41,815 bases of DNA, taken from the NCBI GenBank assembly GCA_023664725.1, contig JAMPFA010000001.1, positions 662,513 to 704,327 on the forward strand, in the 5' to 3' direction. This document shows, piece after piece, positions 1-7,117 of the stretch. A program made the translations under genes and the position numbers. The stretch comes from Roseburia sp. (GTDB lineage Bacteria > Bacillota > Clostridia > Lachnospirales > Lachnospiraceae). Below the pieces are notes generated by a model. That model saw nothing but the letters and a program-made list of their open reading frames with translations, was not told where the DNA came from and ran no database searches. Within the stretch, counting starts at the first letter, position 1, and each line of letters begins with the position of its first letter.

Positions 1-19
1 ATGGCAATATATGGAAGAA

Positions 20-353
20 TTATTTGACTAAGTATAATTCGGTCAGTACACTAGGCTCTTCATAATGATCCGCATTATTTCCCATGCGTCTGATGAAGTC
101 TAAACGCTTCCACAAAGTATCATCCACAATATCTTTAAACTCATCTGTATGCAACAAAGTATTCAAATTGTCCCTGTATGGCATCACAAGAGATTTGTCT
201 ACAGAATACATCCACTTAACAGCAAACTCCATAGCCCGACGACAGTTGATAACGCTTGCCTCCGGGTCGATGTGAATAATCCTTTCTGCTGAGATTGCTG
301 CATCTGCAAATGAATGGAATTTGGGTTCTTTTTTAGTAGTCAAAGTTGGTCAT
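20..353 (-). pseudogene. hsdR: Type I restriction endonuclease subunit R, N-terminal remnant
   Basis: The reading frame resembles the DUF4145-like N-terminal segment of HsdR proteins, with the stretches SINCRRAMEFAVKWMYSVDK-like and LWKRLDFIRRMGN. The expected start is the ATG at 353-351, which reads MTNFDY and then hits a stop. The conserved frame is entered one base later, in the A-run near 332-337, so a single-base deletion breaks the gene. The frame ends at a stop at position 20, after about 107 codons, whereas HsdR proteins usually run to roughly 1000 residues. The motor and nuclease domains are absent here; the residues after RRMGN look unlike the family, suggesting a deletion junction. 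It lies last in a row of broken minus-strand restriction genes. Family recognition is from memory of HsdR N-termini. Confidence 0.7.
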
Positions 354-372
354 AGTGGAACCTCCCGTACGT

Positions 373-715
373 CTAATATTTCTTGCTTTTTATCGGCTTT
401 TTATCGTTTCTCTCTTCTGAGCGGTAAAAACACACGACAAATCCAGACTTTAATTTTTTGAATTCATATCTGACCCCTGCCAGATCACATACATTCGCAA
501 TACGTTTCAACCCCGTTCCATAGCTCTCAATATCTTTAGAATAATAGGTATCCTGGCAATCTTAGGATTCCTGCGTATAGGCCGTTCATGTCCATCAATA
601 AAATCATATGGATCAAAGCCTTCCGGAAATGCTCCTGGATGATAAATCTCAACTCTGTCCTGATATATGGCAACCTCGTTACTCTGACCTGACGCATAAT
701 CTTTGTGACAGAAAA
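373..715 (-). pseudogene. ATP-binding (AlbA_2/divergent AAA, HATPase_c_4 type) C-terminal fragment
   Basis: Read on the minus strand, the segment from about 715 gives HKDYASGQSNEVAIYQDRVE, then PGAFPEGFDPYDFIDGHERP and RRNPKIARI. After a one-base shift near 550 it gives YYSKDIESYGTGLKRI and a tail ending at the TAG at 375-373. This pattern matches the C-terminal part of the ATP-binding proteins annotated as AlbA_2/Schlafen-like or divergent AAA. The N-terminal two thirds are missing; at about 715 the sequence switches abruptly to an HsdS reading frame. It is a fragment fused to hsdS by deletion and additionally frameshifted. The exact junction base is an estimate. Confidence 0.6.
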
Positions 716-942
716 AATTTAAAACTCATTATAACAGTATTTGCAGGAATTAAACTAATACCACTCTCCTCAACTGCCTTATTCGTTAGATACTCCTTTG
801 TTTCATTTATATTTTTTTCACATTTTGTTAAATCTCCAATAGAAATCCATTTATTTCCCTTTAAATTCTAATTTTCTGAATTATTTCTTGATGGTGTTTT
901 TCCCATTTGGAGATCAAACAATTCATCTAATCTATACTCCAT
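716..942 (-). pseudogene. hsdS: Type I restriction specificity subunit HsdS, N-terminal remnant
   Basis: From the ATG at 942-940 the minus strand reads MEYRLDELFDLQMGKTPSR, then after an in-frame TAA near 870 continues with KGNKWISIGDLTKCEK, INETKEYLTNKAVEESG and PANTVIMSFK. This is the start of a target-recognition domain of HsdS, the subunit that chooses the DNA sequence methylated or cut by the HsdMRS complex. Only about 75 of the usual roughly 400 residues remain, and the frame then runs into the unrelated ATP-binding fragment. Its start lies 17 bases after the stop of the small gene at 960, so hsdS probably once shared the transcript of that cassette. Confidence 0.7.
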
Positions 943-959
943 ATCATTCCCCTCAAATC

Positions 960-1184
960 TCAGCCAAACAATTCCTTCTCATTTTCCATTAATATCTGAA
1001 CCAACACTTTATAGTCCAAATACTGTATTCCCTCTTTTCCAATGTATATCTTATCAGACAATTTACTGTTATAATATATATCCATCGCTTTTTCATAGGA
1101 AATATCGCACACCTCTGCCAGATATGCCATAATCCGTTCTTCAAGATTTTCCTGATATAATTTTTCTAATGTTTCTTCATTCAT
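960..1184 (-). CDS. Small acidic protein, third gene of the DUF3791-DUF3990 cassette
   Basis: A 74-residue protein of unknown function. Its sequence includes a helical block with AYLAEVCDISYEKAMDIYYN and an aliphatic C-terminus. I know similar short proteins as frequent partners of DUF3990 genes in Firmicutes, but do not recognise a named domain. The ATG overlaps the stop codon of the DUF3990 gene by four bases (1181-1184), so translation is probably coupled and the two products may act together, for example as toxin and neutralising partner; that is inference. No cysteines other than one in the helix block, no signal peptide and no membrane segment are seen. The frame is fully open although genes on both sides are broken. 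Confidence 0.7.
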   Translation of the reverse strand: MNEETLEKLYQENLEERIMAYLAEVCDISYEKAMDIYYNSKLSDKIYIGKEGIQYLDYKVLVQILMENEKELFG

Positions 1185-1669
1185 TTTACCACCACCTCAT
1201 AAAATGATTCATAACACAGCAATTGAGTTATCGCCCTTTGCTTTATAAAAGCTATCTGATCATAATTAGAGTAAGCCTTAATTTCTTTCAAAGCCCTTTC
1301 TTTATCCCAAATGCCAGAATAATACATATCCACAACTCTAAACACCTTATCATCCGCAACCTGACCTTTTATTACGTCATATTGCAGATAATCTTTTTCT
1401 TCATTGCGGCATCTGCATACAAAATCAATCCACTCACTTAAATCTTCTCCAAAACATTTACAAACCAATCCCGCTAAGTCTTCTTTCATCTGATAAACAT
1501 TTACAATCCCTTTGTCCTCACCACAAATACCGGCTTTTCTCCTTGCCCATCTCTCGGCCTGTTCTTTTACAGTTGTTACATAAAAGCCTTTTCCAAAATC
1601 AAGAGCTCTGAAAGAATGCTCTATATCCGGATTATTTACAATCACATTCGATCCGTGGTAAACCGTCAT
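1181..1669 (-). CDS. DUF3990 domain protein (putative ADP-ribosyltransferase-fold)
   Basis: A 162-residue protein beginning with the DUF3990 signature: YHGS at residues 4-7, then RALDFGKGFYVTT at 21-33 followed by the helix with QAERWA. As I recall, DUF3990 is grouped with the ADP-ribosyltransferase-like superfamily, in which the N-terminal H/G motif and the FGxGFY-T strand form the NAD pocket; no experimental activity is implied by the sequence alone. The gene overlaps both neighbours by four bases (1666-1669 upstream, 1181-1184 downstream), a tight three-gene unit. Possible roles are a toxin of a toxin-antitoxin set or a phage-defence effector riding in a type I restriction locus. Length and frame look complete. 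Confidence 0.8.
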   Translation of the reverse strand: MTVYHGSNVIVNNPDIEHSFRALDFGKGFYVTTVKEQAERWARRKAGICGEDKGIVNVYQMKEDLAGLVCKCFGEDLSEWIDFVCRCRNEEKDYLQYDVIKGQVADDKVFRVVDMYYSGIWDKERALKEIKAYSNYDQIAFIKQRAITQLLCYESFYEVVVK

Positions 1670-1881
1670 ATAGATATCCCCCTAACATTAAAATACTCTT
1701 TTATATCTTCAATGACATACTGCGTACTCTGCGTATGAAGAATCTCATAATTAGGCACAAGAAAATCCATAATACAATTTACGCTTTTCATCTTCTTGTA
1801 CACTTCCGAAGGGGTAATCTCCCAATTATTTGCACATGCATGAATCATATAAATTACATACGAAAACGAATCTTTATCCAT
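1666..1881 (-). CDS. DUF3791 domain protein
   Basis: A 71-residue protein matching the DUF3791 pattern: an N-terminal helix (SYVIYMIHACANNWEI), the middle PSEVYKKM block, a central hydrophobic stretch (MDFLVPNYEILHTQSTQY) and the C-terminal V-x-DI-x-EY ending. DUF3791 genes are commonly found directly upstream of DUF3990 genes. It is the first gene of the cassette; the stop overlaps the next start by four bases. A weak GGTGAAA-type ribosome binding site precedes the ATG. No function is established; by position it may be the antitoxin or a regulator of the DUF3990 protein (inference). Confidence 0.75.
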   Translation of the reverse strand: MDKDSFSYVIYMIHACANNWEITPSEVYKKMKSVNCIMDFLVPNYEILHTQSTQYVIEDIKEYFNVRGISI

Positions 1882-1970
1882 ATCTGCATTTCACCTTTCA
1901 CAATCATTACACTTAACTCACATTCTATTTTTCAGTCCGACAAATAGCGATTTGTTTTTCCTTTCCCAAT

Positions 1971-2964
1971 CTACAGCATTGCCTTCAATTCCTTGATTTC
2001 CTCCGAAATCTGCGCATCTAATTCCTCTATCCTGCCCATGATTTCAGAAGTAGGTGGATACTCTACTGGTACATACTCCATCTTCCTACATTTGTTGATA
2101 GAGAGATCATAACCACTATCCACAATCTCCTGCTTAGGCACCAGAAAAAATTTCTCTGCTCGTTCTCTCTCTGCCTCTGCATCACGGTTATGGAATCTCT
2201 GGATAATATCCGGAATATCGTTTTCCTTTACCGCAGTTCTCTTGTCATCTAGTAAAACGAATACTAAGTTGTTTTATGTTAAACGCAGCATTGCTTTTCA
2301 TATGCAAGAAAAGAAATCGACGGCGTAGCGGTGGCTACGGCTAGATTTCTTGACGATGCAGATGGGAAGCAAGGCAAGTTTAACGTAAACAAACGTATTA
2401 TTCGTTTTACTAGACTTCCCTTAAATGGCGGATTGGCAAGAATAAGCGAATATTTATCTTTGTCTGGATTCTGATCTGACAAACTGTCCCTGTACTCAAT
2501 ATAAGGACTCTCCATACCATGGGGCATCATATTCATAGCTCCGATACAAAGCATTGTTCTATCCATATCAAAGCCATGAAACATGTGATTCATGAAATGA
2601 TCCTTTTTTCTCTGATCATAAAATATTTCTTCTTTCTTATTGGCCTTAGATATTCGGAAGCCTCAACCAAAAAACCCGCCGTTCCACAGGAAGGATCACA
2701 GATCTCATCCTCCGCATCTGGTTCCATCAAAGCTACCATCATCCTTATAATATGTCTTGGCGTCCGAAACTGGCCGTTTACACCTGCCGTAGACAATTTT
2801 GAAAGAAGATATTCATACACATCACTCTCCTTTGGTTTTTCCATCTGTGCATATAAATCATCCATAGCATCCACAACCTTAGAAAGCATAAGTGGCGTGG
2901 GAAGCTTAAATATAGCGTCATCATATATTTGGAATAAGCACTGTCTTTATTGACATGAAGATTC
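1971..2964 (-). pseudogene. hsdM: Type I DNA methyltransferase subunit HsdM, multiply broken
   Basis: Recognisable HsdM blocks, in minus-strand order: KLSTAGVNGQFRTPRHIIRM and DPSCGTAGFL (AdoMet motif I region), then HMFHGFDMDRTMLCIGAMNM, then the catalytic NPPF motif near 2430, and finally the C-terminal block starting DDKRTAVKENDIPDII and ending at the TAG at 1973-1971. Lesions: the first roughly 150 residues are missing and the frame is joined to a Fic remnant near 2964; one-base deletions near 2917 and 2648; about 100 residues are missing between NPPFKGS and LDDKR, where a 165-bp foldback element sits at 2249-2413. HsdM would N6-methylate adenine together with HsdS; this copy cannot be functional. 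The left boundary with Fic is approximate. Confidence 0.85.
2249..2413. mobile_element. 165-bp foldback miniature element (IS630/Tc1-like MITE) in hsdM
   Basis: The two ends are inverted copies: CTAGTAAAACGAATA at 2249-2263 and TATTCGTTTTACTAG at 2399-2413. Similarity continues inward through GTTAAAC, TTGCTT-like and TTGC segments to a central hairpin with arms around GGCGTAGC/GCTACGGC, so virtually the whole element is one imperfect palindrome. It contains no open reading frame of its own. Ends reading C-TA-G fit insertion into CTAG with duplication of TA, the habit of IS630/Tc1-mariner transposases, which would have to act in trans. Removing the element leaves hsdM frame SLDDKR, so the adjacent 100-residue deletion is a separate event or arose by recombination between sites. 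Confidence 0.75.
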
Positions 2965-3538
2965 TTTATAATAGGTCCATAGTCATTTGCTTCCTCATGC
3001 CAATTCTCAGAACTCTCTTGTAACGTGTCATAATATGAAATTTTCGTTTTTTCGATTAATCTTTCAATACTAATATATTTTCCCACCAGATATCCCGATT
3101 TATATAGCAGCAGTAATGTCAATAGCCGGCTCATTCTTCCATTCCCATCGATAATATTATCGACACTTTTAAAATTTCCACCATTCCCACATCTTCAAAT
3201 TTATACAAATCTCTGTGCAGCTGTAAAATGAAAGCCGTCTTGACCGGTATATGCTCATAATTTTCATGGATCGTATGGAGAACATCTCTGTATCCAGCAA
3301 TTTCACGCTCGTCTCTCGTTCTTGGCATCGTCTTATCCATAACAATTTTTTTCAACCGTTCGTCTGATGTATAAATACCTTCAATCTTGTTAGAACTTTC
3401 CGTGCTCTGTAAAAATGCCAGCTCCACCAGATCAACCAAAACATCCGCATGTCTATTTGCGATTAGATACTGCTGCCCTTTGTACTCATATATCGTGTAA
3501 GATACCCAACTATGTCTGGTGTCAATAACTTTTACCAC
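2965..3538 (-). pseudogene. Fic-family protein, internally deleted and frameshifted
   Basis: The N-terminal part from the GTG at 3538 carries the Fic hallmark SSNKIEGIYTSDERLKKI (the inhibitory-helix S/T-x3-E/N-type region) and REIAGYRDVLHTIHENY. After GMxx near 3170 a one-base loss shifts the frame. The other frame then runs NFKSVDNIID directly into DGNGRMSRLLTLLLLYKSGY, so the segment expected to hold the front of the active-site loop, HPFxDGNGR, is deleted while DGNGR is retained. The C-terminal part (YISIERLIEKTKISYYDTLQ) runs on to DYGP and is fused to HsdM sequence. Fic enzymes transfer AMP or other nucleotides to target hydroxyls; without the catalytic His this remnant cannot. Gene order suggests it once led the hsdM operon. 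Confidence 0.8.
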
Positions 3539-3656
3539 TTATTTTCATACTCATAGTTTCTCATGCTATTCTCTCATTCTATTAATTTTGTCATTCGAAA
3601 TGGTTAATAAATGACTTTATTACAGAATAGCAATCTATCTTATCGATGTAAAGTTT

Positions 3657-3688
3657 AATATAGTCATTTTTATAAAAATAACTATATT
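3657..3688. promoter_or_regulatory. 32-bp palindrome upstream of the padR promoter
   Basis: Arms AATATAGTCATTTTT (3657-3671) and AAAAATAACTATATT (3674-3688) are inverted repeats with one mismatch around a central AT. The palindrome lies 29 bases upstream of the -35 box of the PadR operon in an otherwise gene-free stretch (3539-3810). It may be an operator; the absence of a G+C-rich stem argues against a terminator. Function not shown. Confidence 0.45.
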
Positions 3689-3717
3689 GATTTTTAAAAA
3701 AATCTAATCATTTTACC

Positions 3718-3746
3718 TTGACAGGCGAGGTATGTTAGTATATGCT
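3718..3746 (+). promoter_or_regulatory. Sigma-A-type promoter for the padR operon
   Basis: A consensus -35 box TTGACA (3718-3723) is followed after 17 bases by TATGCT (3741-3746). Downstream is a leader of about 60 bases and then the ribosome binding site and ATG of padR. PadR regulators usually repress their own promoter, so an operator in or next to these boxes is expected but not assigned. Confidence 0.7.
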
Positions 3747-3810
3747 ATATTTTGCCAGAATAAATATATCAGATACAACATCTGAGCACAAAGAGAAAGG
3801 GGAACGGGCT

Positions 3811-4134
3811 ATGTCTATCACATCGGACATTCTCAGAGGGCACACAGAGGCAATCATACTCTCGCACCTTTTAGAACAGGACAGCTACGGCTACCAGATC
3901 AATAAGGACATTATGAAAAAGACCGACAACGCCTATGAACTGAAGGAGGCGACCCTATACTCGGCTTTCCGCCGACTGGAGCAGGCGGGCAACATCCGAA
4001 CCTACTGGGGAGATGAGAAAGTGGGGGCCAGGCGCCGCTACTACTCCATAACAGAGGAAGGCAGAAAGGCGTACCAGAATTACAAACGGGAATGGCAGGA
4101 AGCCAAAGAAATCATAGACCAGTTATTAAAGTGA
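3811..4134 (+). CDS. PadR-family transcriptional regulator
   Basis: A 107-residue winged-helix repressor of the PadR family. The signature runs GHTEAIILSHLLEQDSYGYQ in the first helices, then a LKEATLYSAFRRLEQAGNI-type recognition helix and the wing with ARRRYYSITEEGRKAY. The start at 3811 is chosen over the more upstream ATG at 3742 because AAAGGGG sits about 8 bases before it and MSITSDILRG is the usual family N-terminus. It is 31 bases upstream of a membrane-protein gene, the classic PadR/DUF1700/DUF4097 arrangement in Firmicutes, suggesting it represses this operon until an unknown ligand or membrane stress relieves it (inference from context). Confidence 0.9.
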   Translation: MSITSDILRGHTEAIILSHLLEQDSYGYQINKDIMKKTDNAYELKEATLYSAFRRLEQAGNIRTYWGDEKVGARRRYYSITEEGRKAYQNYKREWQEAKEIIDQLLK

Positions 4135-4165
4135 GAATACTTTATATTTATCAGGAGGACTACTT

Positions 4166-4873
4166 ATGAAAGAAAAAATCAGACAACATTTTGACACCAT
4201 TCTTGCGGATGCGCCAAAGACAAGAAAAGCCCTTGACTTAAAACAGGAAATGCTGCAAAACGCCATGGACAAATATGATGATATGGTGGCGGACGGCCAT
4301 TCCGAGGAGGACGCATATCACAATGTGATAAATTCCATTGGCGACGTGACGGAACTGTTTTCAGAGATGGAGGAGAAAAACCTGCTGACACTGCCGGAGG
4401 AAGACAGGAAGAAAAAAGCCATGCTGACAGCGGCCGCAGTGGGGTTATATATCTTTGCCGGAGCAGTGTTCTTTTTCTTTGCAGCGATTGATGACATAGC
4501 GGGATATCACTGGGATGCTGCATTCGGATTTGTTCTGACGATATTGATCTGCATTGCGCCCACTGTTATGCTTGTGTATGCGGCAAATATGTATCCCACT
4601 TACACCAAAAAGGAAGACAGCGACATGGTAGATGAATACAAGGCGGCAAGGTATTCTGGAAACAAAGCCCGGGCCGTGAAAAAATCCATTCAATCCATTG
4701 TGTGGACATTTACGCTGATCTTATATTTTACCATCAGTTTTGCAACCCATCAATGGTGGGTTACCTGGATTCTTTTTCTGATCGCAGCCTGTGTACAGGC
4801 AATCATAAAACTGGTTTTTGAGCTGAAAAGTGAAGATGTGGTATTTGAACAGAGAAAGGATGACAGAGTATGA
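4166..4873 (+). CDS. DUF1700-like membrane protein with permease-prefix N-terminus
   Basis: A 235-residue protein. Residues 1-75 form a soluble helical segment of the type found ahead of PadR-linked permeases (repeats of MLQNAMDKYDDMVADGHSEE and DAYHNVINSIGDV). Four hydrophobic segments follow, at about 86-107, 118-141, 177-195 and 199-217, so it is an integral membrane protein. AGGAGG stands seven bases before the ATG. The stop codon overlaps the start of the next gene by four bases (ATGA, 4870-4873), implying coupled translation with the DUF4097 protein. Genes of this kind are companions of PadR regulators; a role in sensing or buffering envelope stress is often proposed but cannot be proved here. 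Confidence 0.85.
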   Translation: MKEKIRQHFDTILADAPKTRKALDLKQEMLQNAMDKYDDMVADGHSEEDAYHNVINSIGDVTELFSEMEEKNLLTLPEEDRKKKAMLTAAAVGLYIFAGAVFFFFAAIDDIAGYHWDAAFGFVLTILICIAPTVMLVYAANMYPTYTKKEDSDMVDEYKAARYSGNKARAVKKSIQSIVWTFTLILYFTISFATHQWWVTWILFLIAACVQAIIKLVFELKSEDVVFEQRKDDRV

Positions 4874-6006
4874 GAAATTTGAAAATTGGCCTGCTGGTGA
4901 CACTGTGCGTCATCACCGTATTTTTATGCGGAATACTTGCCTATGGCATAATGGGACATAATATTTACAGGGGATTTTTCGGCAGGAATACCATGGAAAG
5001 TTACAGAAGTTATTCCGATCTAAATCTAATCCTGGAAAAAGAGATAGCTCTTGAGGGAATTGAGAACATTTCTGTTTTGTATCACATGAACAGCAATGAT
5101 ATTTTTTTGCATGAGAGCGAAGGTGACACTCTTACCGTAAAAGAATACAGCAATGCCAAGCCAAGGGATGATCAGATTTCCACGGTGACGGTAAAAGGCG
5201 ACAGCCTTGAGATAAAAGGAAAAAAGAGAAACCAGACAGGTTTCTTCTGGTTTTTTGGTTCCAGAGATACAAGAGGATATACGGAAATCTGGCTTCCCGC
5301 CTCCTATGGCGGTTCACTTGAACTCTCCACAGCCAGCGGCGACATTGATTCCGATGTGGATCTCTCCCTTACAAAAAATCTCACCGCAGCATCCTCCAGC
5401 GGCGAGATCATCCTGCCAAGTGTCACTGCAGACTATGCCAATCTGGAAAGCAGCAGCGGAAATATCAGAATCGAAAATATGTATGTGACGGCCAGGGAAA
5501 CCTGCATATCCACCAGCAGCGGGGACGTTACGGTACAAAATTTGGATGGGAATGCATCAGTGGATACCTCAAGTGGAAATGTGACCATCCTTGACGGGAA
5601 CGGCAATCGAAAAATTTCCACAAGTTCCGGTGATACCAGACTTTATGGAGACACCACGACATGGGATATCTGCACCTCAAGCGGAGAAGTCCAGCTGGAG
5701 GCAAAGCAGGGATGGGGAACCATCGCCGCCACCAGCGGGGATATGCGGCTGGAGCTTGAAATGCTCACAGGACTGCTCTCCTTACAAAGCAGCAGCGGAG
5801 ATGTGAACGTGGAACTGTCAAAGGACAATGCCTTTCGCTTTGAAGCAGACACTTCAAGCGGGGATATTGGCACATTTTTTGATAATGACCTGAACTTTTC
5901 CAAAAAGGGCAATCACGCAGATGGAACATATGGGGAGAACCCAGGGGAAACAGAGATTTTGATCCAAACCAGCAGCGGGGATGTACGGATTCTGGAGAGT
6001 AAATAA
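4870..6006 (+). CDS. DUF4097-family membrane-anchored beta-repeat protein
   Basis: A 378-residue protein with an N-terminal membrane anchor (about residues 7-29) and an extracellular repeat domain. From residue about 155 onward a motif of the form S-S-G-D/E/N followed by alternating hydrophobic residues (V-x-V/I-x-x-L) recurs eleven times, roughly every 17-20 residues, up to the last residues (TSSGDVRILESK). Each copy should form one turn of a right-handed beta-helix or beta-sheet stack, as in the DUF4097/bactofilin-like adhesin group. It is co-translated with the upstream membrane protein (4-base overlap) under PadR control. Likely a surface or periplasm-facing structural protein; ligand unknown. 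Confidence 0.85.
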   Translation: MRNLKIGLLVTLCVITVFLCGILAYGIMGHNIYRGFFGRNTMESYRSYSDLNLILEKEIALEGIENISVLYHMNSNDIFLHESEGDTLTVKEYSNAKPRDDQISTVTVKGDSLEIKGKKRNQTGFFWFFGSRDTRGYTEIWLPASYGGSLELSTASGDIDSDVDLSLTKNLTAASSSGEIILPSVTADYANLESSSGNIRIENMYVTARETCISTSSGDVTVQNLDGNASVDTSSGNVTILDGNGNRKISTSSGDTRLYGDTTTWDICTSSGEVQLEAKQGWGTIAATSGDMRLELEMLTGLLSLQSSSGDVNVELSKDNAFRFEADTSSGDIGTFFDNDLNFSKKGNHADGTYGENPGETEILIQTSSGDVRILESK

Positions 6007-6020
6007 TTTTTACTCTCCAG
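5992..6020. terminator. Bidirectional terminator between convergent genes
   Basis: Perfect 12-bp inverted repeat CTGGAGAGTAAA / TTTACTCTCCAG with loop TAATT. The loop and arms contain the stop codons of both the DUF4097 gene (plus) and the lipoprotein gene (minus). A TTTT follows on the plus side. It can stop transcription from both sides. Confidence 0.8.
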
Positions 6021-6864
6021 TTTTATGGTAACACAAAATTTCTATCTGCTCAATCTGATCTGGATCGATATTCTCACTGAATATTGACTGAATCCCACAG
6101 TCATCCAGTTCAACGGAAAATGCTACCCCCTCCCCCAGTTCACTCAGACTTTCCACATCAGGATTTTCCAGGGGATCATTCTTCTGCTGGGAAGGTTTTC
6201 TGTCATCCATCATGGGAAGACTGCAGATATAGTGCTTATTTTTACTGGTATCGATGGCGATCAGGTTGTAAAAATCCCCCTCCTCTCTCCAGCCTTCCGC
6301 AGGTGAAACCAACAGTGCAAAGGGAGTGAGCCACACCGGGACCGTGGTATCCCCCACTGCCACGTCAAATTTATTTGCCGGAACTTCTTCAATTTCCGCT
6401 TTACTTTCTACATATTCCGTCTGACCATCCGAAAAAGTTTTTCCGACTTTTACATTCTGGCAGACAGACTCGTCCTCGTAAAAACCATACCACCTTATCT
6501 CATATCCGTTTGTTACAGATTTTGACTCTATGCGCAGTACCTGTACTCCCGCTACGGAATAACTTGCTGCCATGTGCTCATCCGCCGGGAAAATTGTTGC
6601 TTCCACACAGACTGATTTTGTATCTCTGTTCACCTGTACGGATGAGACTGTAATGGAAATTTCCTCTGTTTCGCTGCTCTCTTCGGCGTCCTGCTCCGTT
6701 TTGCTGACATCCTCTTTTATTTCCTGTGTTTCCGGCATGTCCTGTTTCCTCTCCTGCTGCACGTTGGAAGTTTTTGCGTCCTCTACCGGTTTGTTCTTTG
6801 AGCCGCATCCTGTGCTCAGTACTGTGACAATAAACAAAATTATCGTGATTATTTTTTTGTACAT
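6010..6864 (-). CDS. Putative lipoprotein of unknown function
   Basis: A 284-residue protein with a hydrophobic signal segment (residues 4-17) ending in a lipobox-like LSTGC, so Cys20 is probably lipidated and the protein anchored outside the membrane. Residues about 23-70 are Lys/Glu/Thr/Ser rich and likely disordered. The rest is a beta-rich domain (ITVSSVQVNRDTKSVCVEAT, then EIRWYGFYEDESVC) without a family I recognise; two extracellular cysteines in the central part could pair. Start supported by GGAAAGGAG eight bases upstream of the ATG. It is convergent to the DUF4097 gene and shares its terminator, and stands alone as a single transcript. Confidence 0.75.
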   Translation of the reverse strand: MYKKIITIILFIVTVLSTGCGSKNKPVEDAKTSNVQQERKQDMPETQEIKEDVSKTEQDAEESSETEEISITVSSVQVNRDTKSVCVEATIFPADEHMAASYSVAGVQVLRIESKSVTNGYEIRWYGFYEDESVCQNVKVGKTFSDGQTEYVESKAEIEEVPANKFDVAVGDTTVPVWLTPFALLVSPAEGWREEGDFYNLIAIDTSKNKHYICSLPMMDDRKPSQQKNDPLENPDVESLSELGEGVAFSVELDDCGIQSIFSENIDPDQIEQIEILCYHKTGE

Positions 6865-6964
6865 CGTTCTCCTTTCCGCATAAAAATATAGTTTTTTGCT
6901 TTTCTGATTCTATCTATATATCGAAGTATAATTTATCTCAATAAAGAAATTTGCAAGAAAATAC

Positions 6965-7070
6965 TATAATCAACAATATTTGTTATCGTAAGCTCAGTGA
7001 TCTGATCGTACTGGAGAAACTTGTGAAGTCTCCGGTCCAGAAAGCTCCTGTGGGGGCCTTTCGGTATTTT
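6965..7070 (+). ncRNA. Candidate small RNA or leader with terminator-like hairpins
   Basis: The stretch from 6865 to 7117 has no gene. It contains a -10-like TATAAT (6965-6970; no clear -35), a hairpin at 7013-7033 (GGAGA...TCTCC with an inner CTT/AAG pair) and a second hairpin at 7040-7062 (GAAAGcTCC...GGgcCTTTC) followed by a T-rich run (7066-7070). The arrangement resembles a short transcript ending in an intrinsic terminator. One frame here is also open for about 38 codons without homology I can name. Weak evidence. Confidence 0.3.
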
Positions 7071-7117
7071 AATAAAAAGGATGTGTTCGGAAATAGCAAA
7101 ACTATATAAATCATACG

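Noticed and set aside
4870..6006. Regular repeats that might suggest a CRISPR-like array
   Set aside because: The period is protein-level (SSGD motif) with diverged DNA and no conserved repeat/spacer structure.
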